A stretch of 64,000 nucleotides of DNA from Paraburkholderia phenazinium (GCF_900141745.1 NZ_FSRM01000001.1:2046001-2110000); one strand, 5' to 3'; shown: positions 36,871-46,720, counted from the stretch's first letter. Notes: a model not told the origin generated them from the letters alone. Program-made: numbers and translations.

Positions 36871-38901
36871 CTATAAACGCGCCGCCAGCTCCGCCCCTTC
36901 GCGGATTGCCCGCTTGGCATCGAGTTCGCTCGCCAGCGCCGCGCCGCCGATCACGTGATACCGCGGGCCGTCCGCAGGCGGCGTGGCCGGCTGCAGATCG
37001 CGCAAGGATTCCTGCCCCGCGCAGATCACGATCGTCTCGACCTCGAGCCACTGCTCGGTGCCTTCGCGAGCGATCTTCAACCCGCGTTCGCTGATCTCCA
37101 GATACGACACGCCGTCGAGCATCCGCACACCGTTGCGCATTAGCGTGGCCCGGTGCACCCAGCCCGAGGTCTTGCCGAGCCCCGCACCGAGCTTGCCGGC
37201 TTTGCGCTGCAACAGCCAGATGTCGCGTACCGGTTGCGCAGGCAGCGGCGCTTTCAGACCGCCGCGCTCGCGCACGGCCAGATCGACGCCCCATTCTTCG
37301 AGCCACGCGTCGCGCGGCTGCGGCAGCGGCTCGCCGGGATGATGCAGCAGGAACTCGCTGACGTCGAAGCCAATCCCACCGGCGCCGATTACCGCGACGC
37401 TGCGGCCTACCGGCGCGCCGCGCAGCACCTCGACGTAGGTCAAGACGTTTGGCCCGTCGATGCCGGGAATCGCCGGACGGCGCGGAGCGATGCCTGTGGC
37501 GAGGATCACGTCGTGGTAGCCGCCCGCGCCGAGCAGCGCGGCATCGACGCGAGTGGCGAGCCGCACGTCGACGCTATACCGCTGCAACTGGCTCTGAAAA
37601 TAGCGGATCGTCTCGCTGAACTCTTCCTTGCCCGGCACACGCATCGCGAGATTGAACTGTCCGCCGATGGTTGTGCTCGCATCGAACAGCGTCACACGGT
37701 GGCCACGCGAGGCGGCCACCGTCGCCGCCGATAGCCCGGCCGGCCCGGCACCCACCACGGCAATCGTCCGCGGCGTCTCCTGACTGGCGAGCGGCCGGTA
37801 CACCAGTTCAGTTTCGCGTCCCGCGCGCGGATTGACGAGACAGGTGGCGCGCCGGTTCTGGAACGTGTGATCGAGACAGGCCTGGTTGCACGCGATGCAG
37901 GTGTTGATCTCGTGCGTGCGCCCCTCGGCGGTCTTTATGACGAAGTCCGGGTCGGCGAGCAGCGGCCGCGCGAGCGACACCAGATCGCCTGCGCCCTGGG
38001 CGAGCAGATCTTCGGCGACGTCCGGTGTATTGATACGGTTCGAGACGATCACCGGCACCTTGACTGCTGCCTTCAGGCGCGCGCTGAGCGGCGCAAAGGC
38101 CGCTCGCGGCACCGAGGTGACGATGGTCGGCACGCGCGCCTCGTGCCAGCCGATCCCGGTATTGAACATCGTGACGCCGGCCGCTTCCAGAGCCTGCGCG
38201 ACCTGCACGGTCTCCTCCCACGTATTGCCGCCTTCGACGAGATCGATCAGCGACAACCGGTACACCACGATAAAGCGCTCGCCGCACGCGGTCCTGACGG
38301 CTTCGACGATCTCGCGCGCAAGCCGCATGCGGTTCTCGAGACTGCCGCCGTAACGGTCGGTACGCTGGTTGGTGCGCGGGCAGAGGAACTGGTTGAGCAG
38401 ATATCCCTCGCTGCCCATGATCTCGACGCCGTCGTAACCGGCGCGCTGGGCGAGCCGCGCGCAGCGCGCATAGTCGCGCACGGTCTTCGCCACGCCGGCC
38501 AGCGTCAGTGCGCGCGGCTTGAACTTCGAAATCGGCGACTTCAGTGCCGAAGCGGACACCACGAACGGTTGATACCCATAGCGTCCCGCATGCAGGATCT
38601 GGAGCGCGATCTTGCCGCCTTCGGCATGCACGGCCTCGGTAACGAGGCGGTGATTGCGCAGGTCGAACACTGAGTTTAGCGTGCCGCCGAACGGCAGCAG
38701 CCAGCCTTGCCGGTTCGGCGAGATGCCACCCGTGATGATCAGACCGGCGCCGCCTTTAGCGCGCTCGCGGAAATACGCGGCGAGTTTCGGGTAGTTCCAG
38801 AAGCGGTCTTCCATGCCCGTATGCATCGAACCCATGACGACCCGATTGCGCAGAGTCGTGAAGCCGAGGTTGAGTTCGGCGAGCAAGAATCGGTAAGGCA
38901 T
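36871..38901 (-). CDS. fadH: NADPH-dependent 2,4-dienoyl-CoA reductase FadH
   Basis: A 676-aa three-domain flavoenzyme, nearly the length of E. coli FadH (672). Residues 1-370 form an FMN-binding barrel of the old yellow enzyme type. The iron-sulfur motif CIACNQACLDHTFQNRRATC (CX2CX3CX11C, about 340-360) follows. FAD and NADPH Rossmann motifs come next (VVGAGPAGLSAATVAASRG; VIGAGGIGFDVSEFL). It reduces 2,4-dienoyl-CoA during breakdown of unsaturated fatty acids. The start at 38901 gives the family N-terminus; the frame runs open to 39195. Confidence 0.9.
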   Translation of the reverse strand: MPYRFLLAELNLGFTTLRNRVVMGSMHTGMEDRFWNYPKLAAYFRERAKGGAGLIITGGISPNRQGWLLPFGGTLNSVFDLRNHRLVTEAVHAEGGKIALQILHAGRYGYQPFVVSASALKSPISKFKPRALTLAGVAKTVRDYARCARLAQRAGYDGVEIMGSEGYLLNQFLCPRTNQRTDRYGGSLENRMRLAREIVEAVRTACGERFIVVYRLSLIDLVEGGNTWEETVQVAQALEAAGVTMFNTGIGWHEARVPTIVTSVPRAAFAPLSARLKAAVKVPVIVSNRINTPDVAEDLLAQGAGDLVSLARPLLADPDFVIKTAEGRTHEINTCIACNQACLDHTFQNRRATCLVNPRAGRETELVYRPLASQETPRTIAVVGAGPAGLSAATVAASRGHRVTLFDASTTIGGQFNLAMRVPGKEEFSETIRYFQSQLQRYSVDVRLATRVDAALLGAGGYHDVILATGIAPRRPAIPGIDGPNVLTYVEVLRGAPVGRSVAVIGAGGIGFDVSEFLLHHPGEPLPQPRDAWLEEWGVDLAVRERGGLKAPLPAQPVRDIWLLQRKAGKLGAGLGKTSGWVHRATLMRNGVRMLDGVSYLEISERGLKIAREGTEQWLEVETIVICAGQESLRDLQPATPPADGPRYHVIGGAALASELDAKRAIREGAELAARL

Positions 38902-39233
38902 GCAACGGACCTTGTAAAAGTGGGGTGCGCCCGAACAATACACCGCCGATCGGCCGAACCTTCCGAGGAAAAATTCTAATCCTGCGAACTCGTTGGCCAC
39001 CAGGCCTGTACCGACGGTATCTGATCCAGTCTGGTGCATGCGGCACATCGATTGCTGAATGCGAGCGTCCATATCACGCGCGTCACACTGAACCGATGCG
39101 CAACAGGGATAAGAGAGAGCGCCGCTGAGACAGCTCATCGGGGCCGTTCGCCTGAAAAACGAACGCGCCATCCGGCGGGTACGGCGTTCGTACAACTAAT
39201 GGGTCGAGACCCGACATCGATATAGGTGCACAT
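38902..39233. other. 332-nt divergent promoter region with an inverted repeat
   Basis: It separates fadH from the DUF4397 gene. An inverted repeat ACGAACGC...GCGTTCGT (39159-39166 and 39184-39191) and a short palindrome GGGTCGAGACCC (39199-39210) lie in front of the DUF4397 gene. No gene was recognised. Confidence 0.35.
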
Positions 39234-40025
39234 ATGAAGCTAATCCGAACCATGGCGGCCATGATTGGCGTTGCGGCCGTCCTGACAGCTTGCGGTGGCA
39301 GCGGCAGCGACGCCGCGAAAACGCTGGGGATCACCGATCCGGAAATCCACTTCGAAAATGCCGTGCCCGGCAGTTCGCCCTATGACTTCCTCGTCAACGG
39401 CTCGGCGCCAGGTGGACAAACCAATGTCGCCTACCTGGGTGTGACGAACTTCACCAACATCGGCACGGGCGCGACCACGGTCGCGTATGCCGCCACGGGC
39501 ACGAAGACGGCGCTTGCCAGCGGCAGTTTCCCGGACGTGGCCAACGGTCATGAATACACCGTGATCGCCTTGCCGGGCCTCACGAGCCCCGGTATCGGCC
39601 TGATCGACGACCCGTTCGACAAGGGCCTGCTGTCGAACGACGCACGCGTGCGGGCGTTCAATGCCTCGGCGAACGCGACCAATCTCGACCTCTATATCGT
39701 GCCGGCCGGGACCAACATCAACACTGTCAGTCCGACGATGGCGGGTGTCTCGTTCAGCAATGCCGTACCGGCCAGCGGTCAGGACTCGCTGTATCTGTCG
39801 GGTGGCACCTATATCGCGATCGCCACGGTAGCAGGCAGCAAGACGGCGATCTTCCAGTCGGCGTCGTTTAGTCTTGCTAACAACGCGGACTGGCTGGTCA
39901 CCACGGTGCCGATCGCCGGCACGTTGAGCCAGTTGCTGCCAGGCCAGATTCACTTGCTGGTTGCACAGGGCGGTAACACCGGCACGCCGGCGATTGAATT
40001 GGCCAACACGCTGACGGGCCAATAA
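39234..40025 (+). CDS. DUF4397 family lipoprotein
   Basis: A 263-aa lipoprotein: lipobox LTAC followed by GGSGS, then a beta-rich domain with IHFENAVPGSSPYDFLVNG and a second similar block ARVRAFNASANATNLDLYIVP. This repeated pattern of chitobiose/immunoglobulin-like strands is typical of DUF4397. It is likely anchored in the outer membrane facing the periplasm or the surface. Function unknown. No ribosome site stands out before the ATG. Confidence 0.75.
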   Translation: MKLIRTMAAMIGVAAVLTACGGSGSDAAKTLGITDPEIHFENAVPGSSPYDFLVNGSAPGGQTNVAYLGVTNFTNIGTGATTVAYAATGTKTALASGSFPDVANGHEYTVIALPGLTSPGIGLIDDPFDKGLLSNDARVRAFNASANATNLDLYIVPAGTNINTVSPTMAGVSFSNAVPASGQDSLYLSGGTYIAIATVAGSKTAIFQSASFSLANNADWLVTTVPIAGTLSQLLPGQIHLLVAQGGNTGTPAIELANTLTGQ

Positions 40026-40235
40026 GCGGTCAAGCGGCCCTCAACAGGCGCTCAAAAGCGAGTCCATTAGCGATTAACAGGCAACTATAAGACCGACGTA
40101 GTTCGGCATGGCAGGGAGGAGCAGGGCGGCGATCCACCAATGGTGGGTCGCCGCGTTGCTATGTGTCGGCCAACATCGTGTGCGGTGCGATTGGCATGCG
40201 ATGCGATGGCGTGTCCTTGCCACCCCGCAGCACAT

Positions 40236-40267
40236 AAAAAAGCCCGACGCGCAAACGCATCGGGCTC
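40236..40267 (-). terminator. Intrinsic terminator after the entericidin gene
   Basis: On the minus strand AGCCCGATGCG pairs with CGCGTCGGGCT (one T-G pair) around TTTG, followed by six T residues, 60 bp past the stop at 40328. The remainder of the gap 40026-40327 holds nothing recognised. Confidence 0.85.
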
Positions 40268-40327
40268 AACTTGCAGATCACATCGAAAGCGATCTTGCTG
40301 ACGCCGCCACGGCGCCAGCAAGCCGCG

Positions 40328-40468
40328 TTACTTGGCTTCTTCCGCGCTGTTCGTGATGGCGTGGCCGCCGCTGGAGATATCCTGGCCGGCGCCAGCCACG
40401 GTGTTGCAGCCGGCGAGGGCCGCAGTGCCGGTAATCAGAAGCAAAGCGATGGCGATGAGTCGAGTCAT
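40328..40468 (-). CDS. Entericidin A/B family small lipoprotein
   Basis: A 46-aa lipoprotein: signal segment LIAIALLLITGTAALAGC, then NTVAGAGQDISSGGHAITNSAEEAK, which matches the entericidin pattern (NT..G.G.D...GG..I...A). AAGGGG stands about eight bases before the ATG. Entericidins are small envelope lipoproteins linked in E. coli to stationary-phase bacteriolysis (EcnB) and its antidote (EcnA); a single copy is seen here. It lies next to other stress-type genes. Confidence 0.88.
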   Translation of the reverse strand: MTRLIAIALLLITGTAALAGCNTVAGAGQDISSGGHAITNSAEEAK

Positions 40469-40697
40469 GAGTTTTCCCCTTCTGAAGAATGCATCGATTG
40501 ACGCGCCTGATGAGCGGCGCGCGCTCCCTGTCGACCAACCGGGCATCGCGCCAGCCGATCTGGTCTGATTGCATCTTAAAAAATGGGGCGTCGCGGCGAT
40601 GTCGGTCACGCCGCGATTTTGTTGTAGGCGCGATCCGTTGTTTGCGTCGGCGCTGTCCTACAGGCGCCTGTGCATCCGCGCAGTACCACCTGCGCGG

Positions 40698-42183
40698 CTA
40701 CATCGAAGCAGACGGAGCGTCGAGCGCCGACGCGGTCGTGCTGACGCAAGGCATCACCACGTGAATATCGGTGCCGTTCGGCACGCCGCGGCGGATATCG
40801 AAGCGGCCGCCGTGCGCCGCCACGCGCTGGCGCATGCCGAGCAGGCCATGCGTGTGAGTGCGCTTCAGGTCGGCGGGCGTGATGCCCACACCGTTATCGG
40901 CGATGGACAGCGCGACCTGGCCGTCCGCGATCTCGAGCCCAATCGATACTCGCGAGGCGCGCGCGTACTTCGCCGCATTCGTGAGGGACTCCTGCGCGAC
41001 GCGGAACAGCGCGATTTCGGTCTGCTCGTCGAGCTGGATGTCGTCCTTGGGCAGATTCAGTTCCAGCACCCAGTTGTTGCGCTGCGCCGACTCGTCGGCA
41101 AGCGTGCGCAACGCGGTCACCAGGCCGAAATTGGTCAGCACGGTCGGGCGCATGTCTTCGATGATGCGGCGTTTGAGCGCGATGCCCTGATCGAGGTTGG
41201 CGAGCGCGCGCGTGAGTTTTTCGGAGATCGCTGGTTCGCTGTCCTTCAGTTTGCGGTTGGCCCAGGCCACGTCCATCTTGCTCGCAGTGAGAATGGCGCC
41301 CAGCTCGTCGTGCAGTTCGCGCGCAAGCTGGGTTTTTTTCGTTTTCGCTGACGGCCTGCAAGTGCCACCCCAGCGCTTCGAGCTGGCGGGTGCGCTCGGT
41401 GACCAGCTGGTCGAGCTCTTCCTGCTGCGTGATCAGTTGCCGCTGCACGCGCGCCTGGCGATCGATCTGGATGCCGAGATTGCGAAACAGCAGGATGAAC
41501 AGCACGATATTCAATGCCGATAACCCGGCCGCCACCAGCGTCGACACGCGCTGATCGGCCCGGCTCGCATCGAGCGCATGCTGCGCGCGGCTCGCTTCGT
41601 TATCGCGCAGCAGCGACAGGGTGTTGTCGACGAGGCCCGCATCGGCCGGCGCCGCGCCGCTGGCGGTACCGCAGGCCGAGAGCGCGAGCGGTTGCGGCTC
41701 GGCTTGCTGCAACGCAGCGGCGCCCGCGCCGATGCGCGCGTCGATTAACGATGCGATCTGTGTGAAGCTCGCCAGCTCCGCGCTGCCCGCCTCGCGGCGA
41801 TGATAGTAGACGCTCAGTTGCTGCGCGATCTGACGCACCCGGCCCGCGGTCGAGCAATAGGCCTGTACGTTGGCCGTCTGCTTCGTCAGAAGAAAGCTGC
41901 TTTGATAGGCGCTGAGTTGCGCCAGCTGGCTTTGGAGCGTGCTCAGTTGCACGGTGACGTCGCGTGCTTCGAGGGCGCTCTCGTACTCGGCCGCGATGCG
42001 TTCGCGGGCCGTCTCGAGAATCACGAGGCCGCCCACCGTGATGACGATCGCCACCGTCATCGCAATCGCCCAGCTCCGGTTGCGCATCCACGCGTTGAGC
42101 CGCGTCGCCGCGAGCGGCGTTTGCGCCGGATTTCGCATTGGGGTTTGCACCGAGCTATCCAGCGGGTTTTGCACGTTCTTCAC
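40698..42183 (-). pseudogene. HisKA_3-type sensor histidine kinase broken by a +1 frameshift at an A7 run
   Basis: The N-terminal frame (GTG at 42183, AAGGA upstream) encodes two membrane segments flanking a CHASE3-like sensor of about 170 residues and a coiled coil ending LQAVSENEK. The C-terminal frame encodes the rest: LARELHDELGAILTASKMD with the phosphoacceptor His, the N-box ESLTNAAKYA and the G-boxes ADNGVGI and GLLGMRQR. The two frames join if one A is removed from a run of seven at 41333-41339 (T7 on the plus strand). As written, the His is lost. This may be a sequencing error, a true mutation, or slippage on the run. The NarL-type regulator at 43616 is the natural partner. Confidence 0.85.
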
Positions 42184-42400
42184 GCCTCGGTTCCTTGATG
42201 ACCTTCTTAGTGTAGCGGGCGCCGCGCATGCGGGGCGGCTTCACGCACATGCACGGCTCATGCCGCGTCATCGTAAAGTACCTGTAATGCAATGTCGGCG
42301 GATTCTCACACGAAAAACGGCGTGAGCCGGAATGCGGTACGCCAGAGCGGTCATTACGATGGTTCTACTAGTCCAATCCTTGTTGTGGGAGAAATCCATC

Positions 42401-42577
42401 ATGCTGAAATGGGCCTTGATCTTCGCTGTGATCGCCATCATTGCCGGGCTGTTCGGCTTTACCGGCATTGCAGCAGGCGCCGCCGCAATTGCGAAGTTCC
42501 TGTTCGTAGTGTTCCTGATTCTCTGCGTGGTGTTCCTCGTACTTGGTTTTGTGGTCACCAAAAAAATAGTTGATTAG
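42401..42577 (+). CDS. DUF1328 (YtjA/UPF0391) small membrane protein, copy 1
   Basis: A 58-aa peptide with two hydrophobic segments and the family core [28 protein letters not shown] precedes the ATG by about nine bases. A second copy follows after 89 bp. These peptides are often found with stress-induced genes; their role is unknown. Confidence 0.85.
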   Translation: MLKWALIFAVIAIIAGLFGFTGIAAGAAAIAKFLFVVFLILCVVFLVLGFVVTKKIVD

Positions 42578-42666
42578 CGGCGGGGGCATCTAGCCGGGCA
42601 CACGGATGTCGCACTGCCCGGCGCCTCATCGACCAACAACACTTAACTCAGGAAGGGAGAACCGCC

Positions 42667-42828
42667 ATGCTTCACTACGCAGTCGTATTTTTTATCATCG
42701 CGATCATTGCCGCGGTCTTCGGGTTTACCGGCATCGCGGCAGGCGCCGCCGAAATCGCCAAGATCCTGTTCTACATTTTCCTGGTCGTATTCGTCGTGAC
42801 ACTGCTGCTTGGCGTGTTCCGAACGTAG
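42667..42828 (+). CDS. DUF1328 (YtjA/UPF0391) small membrane protein, copy 2
   Basis: A 53-aa peptide starting [17 protein letters not shown], with the same [18 protein letters not shown] core as copy 1, so the pair is a tandem duplication that has diverged at both ends. GGGAG lies eight or nine bases before the ATG. It ends with FRT, shorter than copy 1. Probably cotranscribed with copy 1 and the ferritin-like gene. Confidence 0.85.
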   Translation: MLHYAVVFFIIAIIAAVFGFTGIAAGAAEIAKILFYIFLVVFVVTLLLGVFRT

Positions 42829-42916
42829 ATATTGCCCAGCTCCCGCCACTGGCACATCAGGCGCGGTTCGTGCGTGTTGTGCAGTTCCCCCCAATACCGG
42901 TTAAAGGAGAAGCTCA

Positions 42917-43480
42917 ATGTCGAAGTCATCCAGCGCACCCACCCAGAGCCACGGTCCGTTCGTGATGGACCTGCAGAAAATTCGCGAGGACGCTCGCAAG
43001 CACATGTCCGATGGTGCCGTCACGCAAAGTTACGGCGCCGACCGCGAGGTGGTGCTCAAGCTGTTGAACGATTCGCTCGCGACGGAAATCGTCTGCGTGC
43101 TGCGCTATAAGCGCCATCATTTCATGGCCAAGGGCATCAACTCGGAGGCGGTCGCCGCCGAATTTGCCCAGCACGCCGCCGAGGAGCAGGGACACGCCGA
43201 CCGTTTCGCGGAACGTATCGTGCAGCTTGGCGGCGAGCCGGACTTCGCTCCGGACAGCCTGAAGAGCCGCTCGCATTCGGAGTATCAGGAGGGCAAGAAC
43301 CTGACCGAGATGATTCGCGAGAACCTGATCGCCGAGCGCATCGCGATCGATACGTATCGCGAGATCGTTCGTTACCTTGGCGATAGCGACGTGACCACCC
43401 GGCGCATCTTCGAGGAAGTGCTGGCGGTCGAAGAGGAGCACGCCGACGACATGGCGGACCTGCTCGAAGGCCGCGAGTGA
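42917..43480 (+). CDS. Ferritin-like (bacterioferritin-type) protein
   Basis: A 187-aa helical protein of the ferritin-like superfamily. Metal-ligand patterns of a four-helix bundle are visible: LATEIVCVLRYKRHHF (helix 1), QHAAEEQGHADRFAERI (helix 2, E..H), ENLIAERIAIDTYREI (helix 3) and EVLAVEEEHADDMADL (helix 4, E..H). This places two ExxH motifs as in di-iron ferritin-like proteins. An AAGGAG site precedes the ATG. It may store or detoxify iron under oxidative stress. Confidence 0.82.
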   Translation: MSKSSSAPTQSHGPFVMDLQKIREDARKHMSDGAVTQSYGADREVVLKLLNDSLATEIVCVLRYKRHHFMAKGINSEAVAAEFAQHAAEEQGHADRFAERIVQLGGEPDFAPDSLKSRSHSEYQEGKNLTEMIRENLIAERIAIDTYREIVRYLGDSDVTTRRIFEEVLAVEEEHADDMADLLEGRE

Positions 43481-43615
43481 GAGTATTAAGCGCGTGCAAA
43501 TGAGCGTCGCAGCGCGCTCGACCGGGTACGGCAGGGACGTTTCGCCTCACGTCGAGGCGAGACGTCATTACAATGTCCGCTTGGGATCGATCTTCGCTGC
43601 ACAGACGGGAAGCCA

Positions 43616-44248
43616 ATGATTCGAGTGTTGATAGCCGACGATCACGCCATCGTCCGGGGCGGTTTCAGACAGTTCGTCGCCGACGAGCCGGATATGTGCG
43701 TGGCCGCGGAAGCCGCGACCGGTGACGAAACGATCACCCTCGTGCGCGAGCAGGCCTTCGACGTGGTGCTGCTCGATATCGCCATGCCGGACAAAAACGG
43801 TATCGACACCTTGCGGGTCATCAAGCAGGTGCGCCCGAAGCAGGGCGTGCTGATCCTCTCCGGCTATCCGGAGAGCCAGTACGCTATCAATCTGCTGCGG
43901 GCCGGCGCGAATGGGTATCTGAACAAGGACTGCGAGCCCGACGAAATCGTGCGGGCAATTCGCGCGGTGGCACGCGGGCACCGCTATCTGTCGGAGGCGG
44001 TGGCCGATACACTGGCGGACAATCTCGACAAGCCGGCCGCCGGCCGTCCACACGAAGGGCTGTCCGAGCGCGAATTCCAGATCTTCTGCAAGCTTGCCGC
44101 CGGGCAGATTCCGACTGACATCGCAGAAGAACTGCATTTATCGGTGAAGACCGTGAGCACCTACCGGGCGCGGGTACTGGAGAAAATGCGCCTGACCAAC
44201 AATGCGGATCTGACCTACTACGCGATCAAGAACGGCTTGATCGAGTAG
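43616..44248 (+). CDS. NarL/FixJ-type response regulator
   Basis: A 210-aa two-domain regulator. The receiver has ADDH at residues 7-10, phosphoacceptor Asp54 in LLDIAMP, and a Lys in YLNKD. The LuxR-type helix-turn-helix follows at about 145-205 (LSEREFQIFCKLAAGQ, HLSVKTVSTYRARVLEKM). Regulators of this type are phosphorylated by HisKA_3 kinases, the class of the broken kinase at 40698-42183. It probably governs the neighbouring stress genes. A single-domain receiver gene lies 55 bp downstream. Confidence 0.88.
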   Translation: MIRVLIADDHAIVRGGFRQFVADEPDMCVAAEAATGDETITLVREQAFDVVLLDIAMPDKNGIDTLRVIKQVRPKQGVLILSGYPESQYAINLLRAGANGYLNKDCEPDEIVRAIRAVARGHRYLSEAVADTLADNLDKPAAGRPHEGLSEREFQIFCKLAAGQIPTDIAEELHLSVKTVSTYRARVLEKMRLTNNADLTYYAIKNGLIE

Positions 44249-44303
44249 TCAATGAGTAGCGTCACGCAAGGAGCCATGCGCGGACATCGCGCGGAGCAAG
44301 GCA

Positions 44304-44729
44304 ATGAGCAGCGATTCGATCTCTCCTGACAGCGCCGGCCAGCCGCCCTTGCGGGTGCTGCTGATCGAGGATTCGGCATTGATCCGCCGCAGCATCGTCG
44401 AGGCTATCGACGCGTCGGGGATGTTGCATGTCGCGGCCTTCGCCGATACCTCGGACGAGGCCATCGCGTTGTTGACCGGCGAGTCCTTCGACGCGGTCAT
44501 CATCGACCTGCAACTGAAGCACGGTTCGGGCGTGCCGGTGCTGGCGTATCTGCAGCGCGAGGGTTTGATCGATCGCACCTTTGCGGCGGTCCTGACCAAT
44601 CATGCGTTGCCGGCCTACCGCGAGCGCTGCCTGCAATACGGCGTGCGTCACTTCTTCGACAAGTCGTTCGAGTTCGACCGGGTGATCGATGCGCTGCACG
44701 ACTATGCGCAGACCCGCAGGGATGGCTGA
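44304..44729 (+). CDS. Single-domain response-regulator receiver protein
   Basis: A 141-aa protein made of one receiver domain: LLIEDSALIRRS with the acidic pair, phosphoacceptor Asp68 in AVIIDLQL, and the conserved Lys in FFDKSFEFD. There is no output domain. Such proteins act as phosphate sinks or pass phosphate or protein signals on. It is on the same strand as the NarL-type regulator and may compete for the same kinase. Confidence 0.82.
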   Translation: MSSDSISPDSAGQPPLRVLLIEDSALIRRSIVEAIDASGMLHVAAFADTSDEAIALLTGESFDAVIIDLQLKHGSGVPVLAYLQREGLIDRTFAAVLTNHALPAYRERCLQYGVRHFFDKSFEFDRVIDALHDYAQTRRDG

Positions 44730-44762
44730 CGGTAGTGTGCGTCAAGCTCGTTCGAGCCCGTA

Positions 44763-45968
44763 TCAGGCGTCCGCAACCGGGCGCTGCGGCTGGCGCAGAT
44801 GATTCCACGCCGCGAGCCCGGCGAACACCACTCCGGCGATGCTCACGCCCACCCATCCGAATACCGGCCAGACCGCGGCACCGACCGCCGAGCCCGCCGC
44901 GCCGCCGATGAAGTACGCCACCATGTAGACCGTATTCACGCGGCTGCGGGCGTCGGGTGAGAGCGCGTAAATGCGCGACTGGTTGGAGATCTGCGCAGCC
45001 TGCACGCCCACATCGAGAATGATCACGCCGACCACCAGCCCGGCGATGCTCGCGCTGGACAAGCCGAACACGACGAACGATACGGCGACGAGTCCGATCG
45101 ACAGCGTGATGATCGTGCGCGGCCCGCGTCGGTCGGCGAACTTGCCCGCCAGCGGCGCGGCCATGGCCCCCGCTGCGCCGACAATCCCGAACAGGCCAGC
45201 AGCCTGCGGCCCGAGATGGAACGGCGCGCCTGCCAGCAGCAGCGCCAGCACCGACCAGAAAATGCTGAACGCCGCGAACATGAATGCGCCGGTAAGCGAA
45301 GCCTCGCGCAGACCTGGGTGTTCGACGATCAGATGCCACATCGACACCATCAGTTTGCCGTAGGGCAGCGCTGAAGTCGGTTGACTCTTCGGCAGACGCA
45401 GCAGGATCACCACGGCCAGCACCAGCAGCGCCACCACGGAAACGCCGAAGACTGCGCGCCAGCCGAAATATTCGGCCACGAGGCCGGCAGCGGTCCGCGC
45501 CAGCAGGATCCCCAGCAGCAGCCCGCTCATCACCGTGCCGACTGCCTGACCACGCCCGGAGGGCGGCGCGAGTTCGGCGGCGAACGGCACGGCCTGCTGC
45601 GCGATGGTGGAGAGCACGCCGATCGCGAGGCTGGCGCCGATCAATACCGCGAGAGTCGGCGCCGTGGTGGCGACCACCAGCGCGACACACAGGCCGGCGA
45701 TCTGCAGCAGGATCAGCAGACGCCGGTCGAAGCGGTCGCCGAGCGGCGCAAGCAGCAGCATGCCGGCCGCGTAGCCGAGCTGGGTGGCGGCCGGCACCAC
45801 GCCGACCCACGACGCGCTACGCGGAAACGACTCGCGCAAGCTGTCGAGCAGCGGCTGGTTGTAATAGATATTCGCGACGGAGACGCCCGCGATGACGGCA
45901 AGCAGAAGCAGCAGGCCACGCAGCGAGCGTTCAGTGGCGGCGGGTGAGGCGGAATCGGTCGTGGACAT
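44763..45968 (-). CDS. MFS transporter
   Basis: A 401-aa inner-membrane protein with 12 predicted hydrophobic segments. The N-terminal half has SVANIYYNQPLLDSL, found in the YgaY/NepI-like exporter group, and the MFS loop GDRFDRR after the second segment. The C-terminal half has GKFADRRGPR. It probably exports a small molecule or drug. It converges with the receiver gene with 33 bp between. A long alternative frame at 44500-45810 is not supported. Confidence 0.83.
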   Translation of the reverse strand: MSTTDSASPAATERSLRGLLLLLAVIAGVSVANIYYNQPLLDSLRESFPRSASWVGVVPAATQLGYAAGMLLLAPLGDRFDRRLLILLQIAGLCVALVVATTAPTLAVLIGASLAIGVLSTIAQQAVPFAAELAPPSGRGQAVGTVMSGLLLGILLARTAAGLVAEYFGWRAVFGVSVVALLVLAVVILLRLPKSQPTSALPYGKLMVSMWHLIVEHPGLREASLTGAFMFAAFSIFWSVLALLLAGAPFHLGPQAAGLFGIVGAAGAMAAPLAGKFADRRGPRTIITLSIGLVAVSFVVFGLSSASIAGLVVGVIILDVGVQAAQISNQSRIYALSPDARSRVNTVYMVAYFIGGAAGSAVGAAVWPVFGWVGVSIAGVVFAGLAAWNHLRQPQRPVADA

Positions 45969-46140
45969 GAGCGGGGGCCTTCGACGGAGCGTCAGGATAG
46001 ACGCTCCTCAAGCCCGCCGATCATACCGGAGCGAGGCGGATCGTGCTGATCCCATGAAAATGAGATGCCCGTTCGCTTTCGATCCGTACAATCCCCCGGC
46101 CCCGCGACGGGGCAATCGGCAATCTTCGACGCAACAGACC

Positions 46141-46632
46141 ATGAAAACGCAGCGATTTGCAGGACTTGAACCGAAGGGCTTCGGCGGCTGGCTGCTGCTG
46201 GCGATGCTCGGACTCGTGGCCATGACGGCCGCCACGATCGTGGAGTTGCACGATCCGCTCAAGATGATGCTCGAGTGGGAATTGCTCGCGGTGTTCGTGC
46301 GGCCGGAAACGCACGGCTGGTATCGCGCCGTGATCGCAATGGTCGGCATGGACGTGGCGACCGGCGTGTTCATCGTGGCCGGTATGGGCTGGCTGCTTTT
46401 GCTTGCGTGGCGGCGCTCGGTACGCTTTCCCGTGCACCTGCAGGCATGGCTTCTCGCCATCGTCGTGATGCGCACCATCGCGTACCTGGTGGGCGACCAC
46501 ATGACCCACGCGATTGCGATCGACGTCGCGATTCCGTTCGACGGCTTCGAAATCGCCGTTGTAGCAGCGGCGCTCGGGATTCCGTACGTCAGGCGAAGCC
46601 GGCGGGTACGCAACACCTTTATCGCGCGCTGA
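46141..46632 (+). CDS. DUF2569 family membrane protein
   Basis: A 163-aa inner-membrane protein with four hydrophobic segments. The opening FGGWLLLAMLGLV (about residues 12-24) is characteristic of DUF2569 (YdgK-like). The start at 46141 is chosen because the frame further upstream is non-membrane and overlaps the divergent MFS gene. Function unknown. Confidence 0.7.
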   Translation: MKTQRFAGLEPKGFGGWLLLAMLGLVAMTAATIVELHDPLKMMLEWELLAVFVRPETHGWYRAVIAMVGMDVATGVFIVAGMGWLLLLAWRRSVRFPVHLQAWLLAIVVMRTIAYLVGDHMTHAIAIDVAIPFDGFEIAVVAAALGIPYVRRSRRVRNTFIAR

Positions 46633-46695
46633 CCTCTGGGGTTGAGGCGCATCCGCGAAGCTAATATTTTCCAGACGGGCCTCTCGTACAATAGC

Positions 46696-46715
46696 GTCCA
46701 CCGTTCTACGTGGAC
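46696..46715 (+). repeat. Hairpin immediately before the YejA-like start codon
   Basis: GTCCAC and GTGGAC form a perfect 6-bp stem with an 8-nt loop, ending 5 bp before the ATG at 46721. It covers the place where a ribosome site would be, and no clear Shine-Dalgarno is visible, so it may limit translation. Confidence 0.35.
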
Positions 46716-46720
46716 CGTTG

